NCBI RefSeq assembly: GCF_030466405.1 | Contig: NZ_JAGGJF010000001.1 | Location: 434,001 to 498,000 of the forward strand | Length of the DNA stretch: 64,000 nt | Direction of reading: 5' to 3' | DNA from: Pseudidiomarina terrestris | Lineage (GTDB): Bacteria; Pseudomonadota; Gammaproteobacteria; Enterobacterales; Alteromonadaceae | Shown: positions 37,118 to 46,976 of the stretch, in pieces | How positions within the stretch are numbered: the stretch's first letter is position 1 | How the letters are laid out: every line of letters starts with the position of its first letter | Program-made: the position numbers and the translations under genes | The notes under the pieces: generated by a model | What the model was told of the DNA's origin: nothing | Seen by the model: only the letters and a program-made list of their open reading frames with translations | Databases searched by the model: none

Positions 37118-38063
37118 GGCCAGGCTCTCCATCCTTACGGTTGGGCCGAGTTGCCACCACGAAAACATCTTCCAGATTGGCGGTGACAGCTGTGACCTCT
37201 GCCTCGACCTCGGCCTCGTTCAGGGCCTCACGTATGAGTTTTGCTGGCTCTGCAAGGTTCTTGTCGGTAAGTGCATGCAAGCGCGCACCGAGCTGCGCGA
37301 CGCTCTGGACTCCGTCAATGCCTTCCAGGCAATCTCTGGCGGCCCGCGGTGACGAGGTTTCGATTTCGACAACACCGGCGTCGATCTCACTGATAAGATC
37401 CCGGGGCCTGCCTTCAGCAACAAGTCGCCCTTTATTAAGAATAGCTAACCGGTGACACCGCTCCGCTTCATCCATGTAATGGGACGATACCAGTACCGTG
37501 GTGCCATCTTCAGCGAGCCCAAATAAGATATCCCAAAAGTCCCGCCGGCTTTGTGGGTCGACCGCTGAGGTCGGTTCGTCAAGAATAAGTAGCCGCGGCC
37601 GATGTAGCGTTGCGCCGGCCAGCGCCAGCCGCTGTTTCTGGCCTCCGCTTAAGGTCGCCGCAAACTGATGACGTTGCTCATTCAGCCAATAACGCTCCAG
37701 CGCACCATCGATGGTTTTGCTCAGCTCCTTGCCGGGCACTCCGTACACTGTTGCTAAAAACTTCAGGTTCTCGGCAACGGTCAGATCTTCGTAAAGTGAA
37801 AATTTCTGCGTCATGTAGCCGATTTCGCGCTTCACTTGCTCGGCCTGACCCGGGACCTGATAGCCCAGGACCTCAACCTCGCCGGAGCTGGGGGTGAGCA
37901 AGCCACAAAGCATTCTAATCGCCGTTGACTTGCCCGATCCGTTCGGTCCCAAAAAACCGTAGATAGCCGCTTCCGGAATCTCCAGATCGACACTGTCGAC
38001 AGCGGTTAAGTCGCCAAAGTGTTTCGTGAGTCCTTTAGCGGTAATGGCCACTGACTCACTCAT
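37107..38063 (-). CDS. ABC exporter ATP-binding protein
   Basis: ATPase of 318 residues driving the export permease encoded downstream. Walker A is GPNGSGKSTAI (about residues 37-47), the signature is LSGGQKQRLALA, and Walker B is LLILDEPTSAVD. The H-loop follows in VLVSSHYMDEAERC. The C-terminal 80 or so residues form an accessory domain found in drug/multi-ligand exporters. The ATG at 38063 begins MSESVAITAKGLTKHFG; the longer frame up to 38126 lies inside the adaptor gene and is Cys/Arg-rich, so I reject it. Confidence 0.92.
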   Translation of the reverse strand: MSESVAITAKGLTKHFGDLTAVDSVDLEIPEAAIYGFLGPNGSGKSTAIRMLCGLLTPSSGEVEVLGYQVPGQAEQVKREIGYMTQKFSLYEDLTVAENLKFLATVYGVPGKELSKTIDGALERYWLNEQRHQFAATLSGGQKQRLALAGATLHRPRLLILDEPTSAVDPQSRRDFWDILFGLAEDGTTVLVSSHYMDEAERCHRLAILNKGRLVAEGRPRDLISEIDAGVVEIETSSPRAARDCLEGIDGVQSVAQLGARLHALTDKNLAEPAKLIREALNEAEVEAEVTAVTANLEDVFVVATRPNRKDGEPGHAA

Positions 38064-39027
38064 TGCTCGTCTCCGCGCTGCCTGGCAGCACCACCATGCG
38101 CACCGGGATGCCACTTGGCAGCTCACTGGCGTCGTTCAGATCAATTTCCACCAAGTAGCTAAGACGCTCGGCGTCATGTTCGGTGAGCGCAAAATAAGGC
38201 GTGTAAGAGGCTTCACCGGCAACAAAGCGAACTTCACCTTCGCGCTCACCGTGCCCATCAACGTTCACCCTGACCTTATCCCCTGCCTGCAGCTGATGAT
38301 GCAGCGCTGCCGGGACGTAAACCCTGGCATAGGGAGCTTGATCAGTGGCCTGCAAAATGACCAACGCAGCACCTGCCGGCGGCCGTTCGCCCAGCTCAAA
38401 TGGCAACGCCTCGACGCGCGCGGCACGGGGTGCCGTTTGCACGAGACGTTTGACGGTGAGTTGCTGCCGGGTGACGGCGGCCTCCGCCTCACGCACCGCT
38501 GCGCGTGCCTGCTCTAACTGCTCAACGGTCGTACCAGCCAATAAAGCGGCCAATGCTGCCCGCGCGGCAGCGACCTGACCTGCAGCCTGCTCCCGCGCAT
38601 TGCGGGCGCGCTCGAGTTGTTCACGGCTGGCAAGGTTTTGTTGTTCAAGTGGCGCAATACGCTGCACGTCTTGCCGAGCCGTCTGCAGTTCCGCCTCCGC
38701 CGCGGTAAGATGGCCTCGAGCTTCGTCGATCGCTTCTTGCCGCGGTCCGCGCACCAGTTCGTCTAAGCGTCGCCGAACACGGTCGGCAGCGGCCGTGAGT
38801 CGCGCCAGCTCCGCATTTACCCGCTCATTATCCTGCTCAATCAGTGTCTCGCCGACGGTGACCTGCTGTCCCTCGCGCACATGAATCGCCGTTACCGGTT
38901 CACCCAGTTCCGCGCTGAGCTGGATACGGTCACGTTCGAGTGTGCCCACCACCATAAATTGTGTAGGGTCGCTGCAGCCGCTAAGAAATAAGAGTGTCAG
39001 CATGAAAAGCCGGCGAATATGAATCAT
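38056..39027 (-). CDS. Lipoprotein HlyD/AcrA-type membrane fusion protein
   Basis: Periplasmic adaptor of 323 residues for the ABC exporter. It starts at the ATG at 39027, preceded by AGGAGACAGG. The signal ends in a lipobox LSGC with Cys18. The biotinyl-lipoyl half-motif is seen in HVREGQQVTVGETLIEQD. A long alpha-helical hairpin, rich in Ala, Arg, Glu and Gln, covers about residues 75-215, and a beta-barrel domain follows. YbhG of E. coli is the nearest familiar protein. Gene order adaptor-ATPase-permease with overlaps of 8 and 11 bases shows a compact operon. Cargo is unknown; an outer-membrane channel must be supplied from elsewhere, as no TolC-like gene is near. Confidence 0.88.
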   Translation of the reverse strand: MIHIRRLFMLTLLFLSGCSDPTQFMVVGTLERDRIQLSAELGEPVTAIHVREGQQVTVGETLIEQDNERVNAELARLTAAADRVRRRLDELVRGPRQEAIDEARGHLTAAEAELQTARQDVQRIAPLEQQNLASREQLERARNAREQAAGQVAAARAALAALLAGTTVEQLEQARAAVREAEAAVTRQQLTVKRLVQTAPRAARVEALPFELGERPPAGAALVILQATDQAPYARVYVPAALHHQLQAGDKVRVNVDGHGEREGEVRFVAGEASYTPYFALTEHDAERLSYLVEIDLNDASELPSGIPVRMVVLPGSAETSNE

Positions 39028-39188
39028 GACCTGTCTCCTGAGGGAAACTTCGTTGGCGGTGTTGGCGAATCGAATAGCCTGAAGTCGCACTGTTGCTGCC
39101 GTTGGATGTTCCTATTTAATAAGCATTTTATGGCTCAAGTCAACCGACCTAAAGGCGCAAGGATTGCCGCAGAGCCTGTCCAGTCAAT

Positions 39189-39212
39189 AAAAAGCCCCTG
39201 CGAAGAGGGGCT
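39189..39212 (-). terminator. Intrinsic terminator downstream of ssb
   Basis: Read on the minus strand: stem AGCCCCT (complement of 39206-39212), a six-base loop, stem AGGGGCT (complement of 39193-39199), then a T-run. It lies 38 bases after the ssb stop codon. Confidence 0.85.
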
Positions 39213-39249
39213 CTGAAGATAAGCTTTGATTACCGATGACGCATCGACT

Positions 39250-39795
39250 TTAGAACGGGATGTCGTCGTCAAATTCCTGATCTGGCACAAAAGGTTCAGG
39301 TTCAGGCCGCTGCGCCGGGCGCTGTTGTGGTTGCTGCGGTGCCGGCTGGCGTTGTTGCTGGCCACCTTGCTGGTACTGGCCGCTTTGTCCACTTGTCTGG
39401 CCTTGGCCCTGGCTTTGACCCTGGCTTTGATAGCCGCCACCTTGTCCGCCACCCGGACGACCGTCAAGCATTTGCATTTCGTTAATGACGATCTCGGTAG
39501 TATAGCGCTCGACGCCATCCTGGCCTTGCCACTTACGAGTTTGCAGGCGGCCTTCGACGTAGACCTTGGAGCCTTTCTTTAAATATTCACCAGCAATTTC
39601 TGCCAGACGGCGATAGGCTACACATTTGTGCCACTCGGTTTGCTCGCGCGGCTCACCGGTTTGCTTGTCTTTCCAGCTTTCGCTGGTGGCAATCGACAGG
39701 TTGGCAATCGCTGTGTTGTTCTGCGTGTACCGGATCTCTGGGTCGGCACCTAAGTTGCCGATAAGTATAACTTTATTAATGCCACGACTGGCCAT
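39250..39795 (-). CDS. ssb: Single-stranded DNA-binding protein
   Basis: SSB of 181 residues (E. coli 178). The N-terminal OB fold starts [20 protein letters not shown] and covers residues 1 to about 112. A Gly/Gln-rich disordered linker follows (about 113-170). The acidic interaction tip DDDIPF ends the protein, the tail that recruits partner repair proteins. It lies 18 bases after the YajR-like gene and is probably co-transcribed with it, facing away from uvrA. In E. coli ssb and uvrA are directly divergent. Confidence 0.97.
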   Translation of the reverse strand: MASRGINKVILIGNLGADPEIRYTQNNTAIANLSIATSESWKDKQTGEPREQTEWHKCVAYRRLAEIAGEYLKKGSKVYVEGRLQTRKWQGQDGVERYTTEIVINEMQMLDGRPGGGQGGGYQSQGQSQGQGQTSGQSGQYQQGGQQQRQPAPQQPQQRPAQRPEPEPFVPDQEFDDDIPF

Positions 39796-39813
39796 GCCCT
39801 GCTCCTATCTTAT

Positions 39814-41196
39814 CTATTGGTACGACGCCACGAGCGTCGTTATCGCTTGTTCATTGTAATCAGTTTTGTGAACTTTTAAATAGGCGGTTTGCTCACTGCT
39901 GACGATTCGCACTTCCTCGACACCTTCGGCATCGGCGAGTTGGTCGGCAAGCTGCTGCAGTTCCTCATTTTCAAGTTCGCGTAATTTGAAACTCACATTC
40001 TGCCATTGTGGCGGGGCTTGCATACCAAAGCTAATCACAAACCAACATACTAGCAGCAGTACACTGAACCAAACAACGCCGCTGAGGCCGTAACTCTGTA
40101 ACAATGCGCCACCGGCTAACCCACCGACGAAAGCACCGCCGAACTGAGCCGTCGCGTAAACACCACTGGCGCTGCCTTTGCGGCCCGCGGGCGCGAAGCG
40201 CGTCAGACTCGAGGGCAAGGTCGCCTCAAGAAAGTTAAAACCCGTGAAAAAGAGGATGATTGCGATACTGAATATCAGCCAACTGCCCTGCGCCCATCCG
40301 ATAATTCCTATGGCGGTAATAAGTAAAATAATCGCAACACGGAAGAACCGTGGTTGTTGGCGACGTTTCTCAGCCCAGATCAGCATCGGGATCATGAAAG
40401 CAAAGGAGACAAACAGCGTCGGCAGATACAGCCAGGCATGGTGCTCACTCGCCAGGCCACCGGCGACAAGCTGCGTCGGCACGACCACGAAAAAAGCGGT
40501 TAACAGGCAATGCAAAATAAATACACCAGCGTTCAGTCGCGCCAGTTGCGGATGTTTGGCAATCTGTCCCAGCTCTGCCAGATTCGGGAGCAAATCCCCC
40601 CGCGCTGCGCGCAGCTCGACCTTAGGCACCGCAAAAGCGAACACCAGCAAACCGAACACAGCACTGCAGGCGGTAAACAGGAATAATCCGGATAAGCCGA
40701 TATGTTGCCCCAGCAAAGGCCCCAGCACCAGTGCCAGGGCAAAGGAGAGGCCAATGCACATACCGATCATCGCCATCACTTTCGGTCGCTGTGAATCACG
40801 GGTGATATCCGCGGCAAGCGCCAGAATGGCGGCGGCGATAGCGCCCATGCCCTGTAACGCACGCCCAAGCACGACGCCAGTTAGAGTTTCTGCGTAGGCG
40901 GCCACCAGACTGCCAACAATAAACACCAACAAACCACCGATAATCACCGGCCGGCGGCCGATGCGGTCCGATAACATTCCCATCGGGATCTGTAGCAATG
41001 CCTGGGTAAGCCCATACGCACCGATCGCGAGTCCGATCAGCAGCGGCGTATAGTCTGGATAATTTTTTCCATAAATCGCCATTACCGGCATGATCAGAAA
41101 CAGCCCCAGCATGCGTAACCCAAATACAGCAGCTAAAGCACCCGAGGCACGGCGTTCTACGGCGGTAAGGCGTTGATCGTTCGAAGACTTAGGCAT
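39814..41196 (-). CDS. yajR: MFS transporter, YajR type
   Basis: Twelve-helix major facilitator of 460 residues (E. coli YajR 454). MFS motif A is seen as DRIGRRPVIIGG after helix 2 (about residues 77-88). The helical core ends at about residue 390. It is followed by a soluble domain of about 65 residues with EGVEEVRIVSSEQTAYLKV, which fits the ferredoxin-like YAM domain that marks YajR. Substrate is unknown; proton-driven efflux is the family expectation. It lies between ssb and the divergent uvrA, so it may share the proposed LexA-controlled region. Confidence 0.8.
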   Translation of the reverse strand: MPKSSNDQRLTAVERRASGALAAVFGLRMLGLFLIMPVMAIYGKNYPDYTPLLIGLAIGAYGLTQALLQIPMGMLSDRIGRRPVIIGGLLVFIVGSLVAAYAETLTGVVLGRALQGMGAIAAAILALAADITRDSQRPKVMAMIGMCIGLSFALALVLGPLLGQHIGLSGLFLFTACSAVFGLLVFAFAVPKVELRAARGDLLPNLAELGQIAKHPQLARLNAGVFILHCLLTAFFVVVPTQLVAGGLASEHHAWLYLPTLFVSFAFMIPMLIWAEKRRQQPRFFRVAIILLITAIGIIGWAQGSWLIFSIAIILFFTGFNFLEATLPSSLTRFAPAGRKGSASGVYATAQFGGAFVGGLAGGALLQSYGLSGVVWFSVLLLVCWFVISFGMQAPPQWQNVSFKLRELENEELQQLADQLADAEGVEEVRIVSSEQTAYLKVHKTDYNEQAITTLVASYQ

Positions 41197-41225
41197 CTAT
41201 CTCTCGGCGTTGCTAGAAAAATTCG

Positions 41226-41241
41226 CTGGTGATTGTACCAG
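41226..41241. promoter_or_regulatory. Candidate LexA (SOS) box between yajR and uvrA
   Basis: The sequence CTGGTGATTGTACCAG has the CTG-N10-CAG frame of gammaproteobacterial LexA sites and 5-base palindromic arms (CTGGT/ACCAG), though its centre is less AT-rich than the consensus. It covers TACAAT (minus strand, complement of 41232-41237), a likely -10 of the yajR-ssb unit. It lies 16 bases before GATAAT (41258-41263), a likely -10 of uvrA. uvrA and ssb are classical SOS genes, so the position makes sense. Confidence 0.5.
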
Positions 41242-41301
41242 AAGGTGGTCACTGTGCGATAATGCTCGATTCAATTTCGCCAACGGAGTTACAGGTTAAC
41301 T

Positions 41302-44142
41302 ATGGACTTTATAGAAGTACGCGGCGCCCGCACCCATAACTTAAAAAATCTGCAGCTGACGATGCCCCGCGATAAACTTATCGTGATCACCGGCCTGTCT
41401 GGCTCGGGAAAATCCTCGTTGGCGTTCGACACGCTTTACGCTGAAGGTCAACGTCGCTACGTCGAATCGCTATCAGCTTATGCACGTCAGTTTTTATCTC
41501 TTATGGAAAAGCCCGACGTCGACAGCATCGAAGGCCTGTCACCGGCCATTTCCATCGAACAAAAATCAACTTCCCACAATCCACGTTCGACGGTGGGTAC
41601 CATCACCGAGATCTATGATTATCTGCGGTTGATGTTCGCCCGCGTCGGCGAACCACGCTGCCCTGTGCACCACGAGCCGTTAGCAGCACAGACGATCTCG
41701 CAGATGGTCGATCAGGTACTGGAGCTACCTGAGGGCGAAAAGTTAATGATCCTGGCTCCCATCATTCAAGATCGCAAAGGCGAGCACACTAAAGTTCTTG
41801 ATAATCTCGCAGCGCAGGGCTTCATCCGCGCGCGCATTGACGGCGAACTCTGCGACCTGAGTGATCCGCCCTCACTGGAATTGCAAAAGAAACATACCAT
41901 TGAAGTAGTGGTCGACCGCATTAAGGTCCGCGAAGGTCTGGAACTGCGTCTCGCTGAATCTTTTGAAACAGCTCTGGAACTCAGTGGCGGTACTGCTATC
42001 GTCGCGCCACTGGACGCTGATTCAAAGCTCGAGTCGATGATTTTCTCAGCCAATTTCGCCTGTCCGCAATGTGGTTACAGCATGCAGGAACTCGAGCCAC
42101 GGCTATTTTCCTTCAACAATCCTGCAGGCGCCTGTAGTTCGTGCGATGGCCTCGGCATTGAACAGTTCTTTGACCCACAGCGCGTCATTAACAATGATGA
42201 ACTGAGCCTGACCGGTGGCGCCATTCGGGGCTGGGACAAACGTAACTTTTACTACTACCAGATGCTGCAATCGCTCGCTCGGCATTATGGTTTTGATTTA
42301 AATAAGCCGTTTAATCAGCTCAGCGAAAAGCACCGCGAAGTGATTCTCTTTGGCAGCGGCCGCGAGGAAATTGAGTTTACCTATCTGAATGACCGTGGCG
42401 ATCGGGTGATTCGTAAGCATAGCTTCGAAGGTATCATCCCGAACATGCAACGCCGTTATCGGGAAACGGACTCCACCGCGGTGCGCGAAGAATTGTCTAA
42501 ATACTTAGCCGCTCAGCCCTGTAAGAGCTGTGGTGGTGCGCGGTTGCGCCAGGAAGCAAGAAACGTGTTCGTTAATGACACTACCTTGCCGGAAGTTGTG
42601 GACCAGTCCATTGGTGCGGCACTGGAGTTCTTCCAGAACCTCGAGCTCGATGGCCAGCGCGCTCAGATCGCAGAAAAGATTCTTAAAGAGATCAACGACC
42701 GTCTTGGCTTTTTGGTCAATGTCGGCCTGAACTACCTGAGCCTGTCCCGCAGTGCCGAAACCTTGTCCGGTGGTGAAGCCCAGCGTATTCGCCTCGCCAG
42801 CCAGATTGGTGCCGGACTGGTCGGCGTCATGTACGTGCTGGACGAGCCATCCATAGGCCTGCATCAGCGTGACAACGAACGTCTGTTAAATACCCTTACC
42901 CGGCTGCGCGATTTGGGCAACACTGTGATCGTCGTAGAGCATGATGAAGATGCGATCCGGGCTGCGGACCATGTCATCGATATCGGGCCCGGAGCGGGCG
43001 TCCATGGCGGCGAGATCGTTGCTCAGGGTACCTTTGAAGACATTCTTAAGAGTGAGCGCTCGCTCACTGCGGACTACCTGTCAGGGCGCAAGAAGATTGA
43101 CATTCCAGCGCAACGTCATCAGCCGGGAGACAAGTGGTTAACCTTGTCCGGCGCAACTGGCAATAATCTCAAAAACGTGACGCTGAAACTGCCCGTCGGA
43201 GTGATGTCCTGCATTACCGGGGTTTCCGGTTCCGGTAAATCGACACTGGTGAACGATACCCTGTTCCGCATTGCCCACCGCGATCTGAATAAGGCCACTG
43301 CCATTGAGCCGGCGCCCTACGCTGACATCGATGGCATGCAGTACCTGGATAAAGTAGTCGATATCGATCAAAGCCCGATTGGCCGTACGCCGCGTTCAAA
43401 TCCGGCAACCTACACCGGCATTTTTACGCCGATTCGTGAACTGTTCTCGGGGACTGAGGAAGCTCGTTCACGCGGTTACAAGCCGGGCCGTTTCAGTTTT
43501 AATGTCCGTGGCGGACGCTGTGAAGCCTGTCAGGGCGACGGCGTCATCAAAGTCGAAATGCATTTTTTACCCGATGTCTATGTCCCCTGCGACGTTTGTA
43601 AGGGTAAACGCTATAACCGTGAAACCCTGGAAATTAAATACAAAGGTAAAAGCATTCACGAAGTGCTCGATATGACCATCGAGGATGCCCATGAATTCTT
43701 TGCGCCAGTGCCTGCTATCGCGCGTAAATTGCAAACTCTGATGGATGTCGGGCTCAGCTACGTGCGACTCGGACAATCCGCAACCACCCTTTCCGGGGGT
43801 GAAGCACAGCGGGTCAAGTTGTCTCGCGAGCTGTCTAAACGGGATACCGGAAAAACCCTGTATATCCTGGATGAACCGACCACGGGTCTGCATTTTCACG
43901 ATATCCAGCAGTTGCTGAACGTACTGCATCGCCTGCGTGACCACGGCAATACTGTGGTTATCATTGAGCATAATCTGGACGTCATAAAAACTGCGGACTG
44001 GATTGTTGATTTAGGTCCCGAAGGTGGCGCTGGCGGTGGTGAGATCCTCACCGAAGGTGCGCCGGAGACGATCATCAATTGCGAACGGTCACATACTGCA
44101 CGCTTCCTGGGTCCTATGTTAAAGTCTGACCATGACGCATGA
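41302..44142 (+). CDS. uvrA: Excinuclease ABC subunit A
   Basis: DNA damage sensor of nucleotide excision repair (946 residues; E. coli 940). Two ABC modules are visible: Walker [13 protein letters not shown] near residue 31 and [10 protein letters not shown] near residue 640. Signatures are [12 protein letters not shown] and [12 protein letters not shown], and the Walker B motifs are [10 protein letters not shown] and [10 protein letters not shown]. Zinc-finger cysteines include CPQCGYSM...CSSCDGLG and the later [10 protein letters not shown]...CDVCKGKR. Start ATG at 41302. The last 11 bases overlap glsB. A candidate LexA site lies upstream. Confidence 0.98.
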   Translation: MDFIEVRGARTHNLKNLQLTMPRDKLIVITGLSGSGKSSLAFDTLYAEGQRRYVESLSAYARQFLSLMEKPDVDSIEGLSPAISIEQKSTSHNPRSTVGTITEIYDYLRLMFARVGEPRCPVHHEPLAAQTISQMVDQVLELPEGEKLMILAPIIQDRKGEHTKVLDNLAAQGFIRARIDGELCDLSDPPSLELQKKHTIEVVVDRIKVREGLELRLAESFETALELSGGTAIVAPLDADSKLESMIFSANFACPQCGYSMQELEPRLFSFNNPAGACSSCDGLGIEQFFDPQRVINNDELSLTGGAIRGWDKRNFYYYQMLQSLARHYGFDLNKPFNQLSEKHREVILFGSGREEIEFTYLNDRGDRVIRKHSFEGIIPNMQRRYRETDSTAVREELSKYLAAQPCKSCGGARLRQEARNVFVNDTTLPEVVDQSIGAALEFFQNLELDGQRAQIAEKILKEINDRLGFLVNVGLNYLSLSRSAETLSGGEAQRIRLASQIGAGLVGVMYVLDEPSIGLHQRDNERLLNTLTRLRDLGNTVIVVEHDEDAIRAADHVIDIGPGAGVHGGEIVAQGTFEDILKSERSLTADYLSGRKKIDIPAQRHQPGDKWLTLSGATGNNLKNVTLKLPVGVMSCITGVSGSGKSTLVNDTLFRIAHRDLNKATAIEPAPYADIDGMQYLDKVVDIDQSPIGRTPRSNPATYTGIFTPIRELFSGTEEARSRGYKPGRFSFNVRGGRCEACQGDGVIKVEMHFLPDVYVPCDVCKGKRYNRETLEIKYKGKSIHEVLDMTIEDAHEFFAPVPAIARKLQTLMDVGLSYVRLGQSATTLSGGEAQRVKLSRELSKRDTGKTLYILDEPTTGLHFHDIQQLLNVLHRLRDHGNTVVIIEHNLDVIKTADWIVDLGPEGGAGGGEILTEGAPETIINCERSHTARFLGPMLKSDHDA

Positions 44143-45088
44143 TGTGATTAGTGGTGGGCAATCCATAAACGCCCCGGACAATCTGAAGCCCTTGCTGCAA
44201 GAGATCTTGCAGCAAGCCCTGCGGGTTGGTGAAGGTAAAGTCGCCGACTACATTCCAGCGCTCGCCGAGGTAAAGCCAGACTACTGCGCGCTGACGGTCG
44301 CGACCCTGGATGGTAAAGTCACTTCCGTGGGTGACAGCGAGGTTGCTTTTTCGATCCAGTCTATTTCAAAGATTTTTGGTTTAATGCTGGCCATGGAGCG
44401 TATGGGCGAAAGTCTCTGGGACCGCGTCCAGATGGAACCTTCCGGACAGCCTTTCAATTCCATTGTGCAGCTTGAGTGGGAGCGCGGCATTCCCCGTAAC
44501 CCCATGATCAACGCCGGCGCGATTTTAGTAAGTGATGTGCTGGTCAGTCATTACTCGACCAGTAAAGCAGCGGTTCTGAGTATGGTACGCGGTCTCTGCA
44601 ACAACGAAACTGTGTCTGCCGACAGCCGCGTGCACGAATCCGAAGTTGAACACGGTTCGCGCAACGCCGCACTCGCTTATCTGATGAAAAGCTTTGGCAA
44701 TATTGACGCAGACGTTGAAGAGGTACTGGACCACTATTTCTGGCAGTGCGCATTAACCATGAACACCGAAGACCTGGCCCGTAGCCTGGCGTTTTTAGCC
44801 AACCGTGGTAAGTGCCCTCGTAGCGGTCGCCAAATTACCTCCCACCGGGACGCCCAGCGGATCAATGCCTTACTCAGTACCAGTGGCATGTATGACCAGT
44901 CCGGACAGTTCGCGTTTACTGTGGGGCTGCCCGCAAAGAGCGGTGTTGGCGGCGGTATTGTTGCCATTGTCCCTGACTACGGTGTGATCGCAGCCTGGTC
45001 TCCACCTTTAAATAGCTACGGCAACTCCGCCCGTGGGATGGCGATGATTCGCAATCTCGCCAATCAATTAGGTCTTAGTGTCTATTAG
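44132..45088 (+). CDS. glsB: Glutaminase
   Basis: Serine-dependent beta-lactamase-like glutaminase, which converts glutamine to glutamate and ammonia (318 residues; typical size 305-310). The catalytic SxxK is seen in [11 protein letters not shown]. Further conserved blocks are [12 protein letters not shown], the ESE-containing segment followed by [17 protein letters not shown], and [14 protein letters not shown] near the end. It starts inside the end of uvrA (11-base overlap) and so is probably read from the same transcript, an unusual pairing. It converges on the binding-protein gene, with the two coding ends overlapping by 21 bases. Confidence 0.94.
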   Translation: MTHDVISGGQSINAPDNLKPLLQEILQQALRVGEGKVADYIPALAEVKPDYCALTVATLDGKVTSVGDSEVAFSIQSISKIFGLMLAMERMGESLWDRVQMEPSGQPFNSIVQLEWERGIPRNPMINAGAILVSDVLVSHYSTSKAAVLSMVRGLCNNETVSADSRVHESEVEHGSRNAALAYLMKSFGNIDADVEEVLDHYFWQCALTMNTEDLARSLAFLANRGKCPRSGRQITSHRDAQRINALLSTSGMYDQSGQFAFTVGLPAKSGVGGGIVAIVPDYGVIAAWSPPLNSYGNSARGMAMIRNLANQLGLSVY

Positions 45089-45874
45089 TACATTGACCCG
45101 CGCCGGAGGCCAGGGAAGATCGTAATCAGCCAGCAGGTTCGCCAGGCTACCGTCCTCAATTAACGGCTGCAGCACCTGTTGCCACTCTTCTAAAGTAAAG
45201 CCCTTTGCCGGGTTGACCAGGGTCCGCAATTCGTAGGTATCGTAGGGCTCGCGCTTAAGCAACAAATCATCAAACCATGGCTCATGGCGAAGCTGGTGCA
45301 GGTACTCATCATGCAACATGACCACATCCAGCCGACCGTTGAGCAACATTTTGATGTTCACTCTATGGCTGAGTGACAGGTAGACATTGTAATGATCTTC
45401 TAAAACAGCCTGATCAGTCTGGTTATTCAAAAATGGATAATGGTAACCTGTTAATCCGCCAAAGCGTAAGCCTGGCTGCGCAAAGAAACTCTGTCCCCGA
45501 TCTTCTTTTTGCAGAGCTACAAAGCGTTCAGCACCCTGCACTAAAACTCTTCCCGCGCGAATTCCCGGAAACTGCTGAGGCCAACCCCAGGCCGGCGACT
45601 CAAACAGGATCATGTTGCAGCACCCAGCTTCGCTGAGCGCGCGAAAGCGTGCTTTTGAAGGTATGTCCTCAAGGACAAAGAAATAATCGCTCTGGCGGCT
45701 GTTGAGGGCCTCCAGGAGGTCTCCTACCAGGTGAGTATCACTGTAAGCTGAGAAATAGGGAGGGAAATCGTATGCAGCTACCACAATCTGCTCAGCAGCC
45801 TGAGGTTTGGCAGCCTGCACCGGCGCGAAAGCAGCGGCCACTATAAAAACAAAAAGCAACGTAAATTGACGCAC
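45068..45874 (-). CDS. Periplasmic amino-acid-type solute-binding protein
   Basis: Exported protein of 268 residues. The signal peptide covers about residues 1-21 (LLFVFIVAAAFAPVQA). The mature protein opens EQIVVAAYDFPPYFSAY, as in SBP_bac_3 (family 3) proteins, and later has LDVVMLHDEYL and a C-terminal EEWQQVLQPLIEDGSLANLL. No transporter genes are adjacent. Two neighbouring cysteines (AGCCNMI) are unusual for the family. It may be a sensor or orphan binding protein; the ligand is unknown. It follows tuf by 180 bases but is separated from it by a terminator, and it overlaps the end of glsB. Confidence 0.72.
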   Translation of the reverse strand: MRQFTLLFVFIVAAAFAPVQAAKPQAAEQIVVAAYDFPPYFSAYSDTHLVGDLLEALNSRQSDYFFVLEDIPSKARFRALSEAGCCNMILFESPAWGWPQQFPGIRAGRVLVQGAERFVALQKEDRGQSFFAQPGLRFGGLTGYHYPFLNNQTDQAVLEDHYNVYLSLSHRVNIKMLLNGRLDVVMLHDEYLHQLRHEPWFDDLLLKREPYDTYELRTLVNPAKGFTLEEWQQVLQPLIEDGSLANLLADYDLPWPPARVNVLIDTKT

Positions 45875-46000
45875 TAGGGCCTCGGTATCAGCTAATCTGC
45901 CATCATCTTCGTTTGCACCCCAGCGAATGTCAAGCCATTGCCAGTTGCGCGACTGGAAAGACGTTATGCCACAGTTATAGTCTTACTCCGTCCTCTCAAT

Positions 46001-46028
46001 AAAAAAGGGAGCCGAGGCTCCCTTTTTT
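46001..46028. terminator. Intrinsic terminator downstream of tuf (first copy)
   Basis: AAAAAA, then stem GGGAGCC (46007-46013) and GGCTCCC (46016-46022), then TTTTTT. The A/T runs on both sides make it bidirectional. The same element follows the second tuf gene at 63025-63052. Confidence 0.92.
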
Positions 46029-46976
46029 CAATGCGTCAGTTGTACGCAGCGTAATTAGTCTAAGATTTTAGAAACTACGCCAGCACCTACTGTACGGCCA
46101 CCTTCACGGATTGCGAAGCGTAAACCTTCGTCCATCGCGATGGGGTGAATCAGGTCAACAACAAACTTCAGGTTGTCGCCTGGCATTACCATTTCCACGC
46201 CTTCTGGCAACTGTACTGCACCAGTTACGTCAGTGGTACGGAAGTAGAACTGTGGACGGTAGCCTTTAAAGAATGGCGTGTGACGGCCACCTTCTTCTTT
46301 GTTCAATACGTATACTTCCGCTTCAAACTTAGTGTGCGGAGTGATTGAACCTGGCTTCGCCAGTACCTGACCACGTTGGATCTCGTCACGCTTAGTACCA
46401 CGCAACAAGGCACCGATGTTCTCACCTGCACGACCTTCGTCAAGCAGCTTACGGAACATCTCAACACCAGTTACGATAGTCTTCGTAGTGTCTTTGATAC
46501 CTACGATTTCTACTTCGTCACCTGTGCGAACGATACCGCGCTCAACACGACCGGTAACTACAGTACCACGGCCTGAGATTGAGAATACGTCTTCGATTGG
46601 CATGATGAACGGCTTATCGATATCACGCTCTGGCTCTGGGATGTAGCTGTCCAGTGCTTCTGCCAGTTCGATGATTTTCGCTTCCCACTGCTCTTCGCCT
46701 TCCAACGCTTTCAGCGCTGAACCTTGAATCACTGGTAAGTCGTCACCTGGGAAGTCGTATTCGGAAAGAAGTTCACGAACTTCCATCTCAACCAGTTCCA
46801 ACAGCTCTTCGTCGTCAACCATGTCACATTTGTTCATGAATACAACGATGAAAGGTACGCCTACCTGACGTGACAACAGGATGTGCTCACGAGTTTGTGG
46901 CATTGGGCCGTCAGTCGCAGCTACAACAAGAATCGCGCCGTCCATCTGCGCAGCACCGGTGATCATGTTTTTCACA
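46003..46976. repeat. Tuf duplication, first copy of the shared tract
   Basis: The stretch 46003-46976 matches 63027-64000 base for base except for five substitutions (46331, 46634, 46763, 46892, 46916). The match includes the spacer after the stop codon and the terminator, and ends just upstream of the terminator's A-run. It continues past the window edge in the second copy. Both copies are in the same orientation. Confidence 0.97.

Noticed and set aside
40178-40897. 239-codon open frame on the plus strand inside yajR
   Set aside because: Antisense shadow of a clear MFS transporter; Arg/Ser/Pro/Ala-rich, no domain, no ribosome site or promoter of its own.
46145-46646. Three open frames antisense to tuf that recur opposite the second tuf copy
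   Set aside because: Their repetition only reflects the tuf duplication, not selection for these frames; no coding signs.
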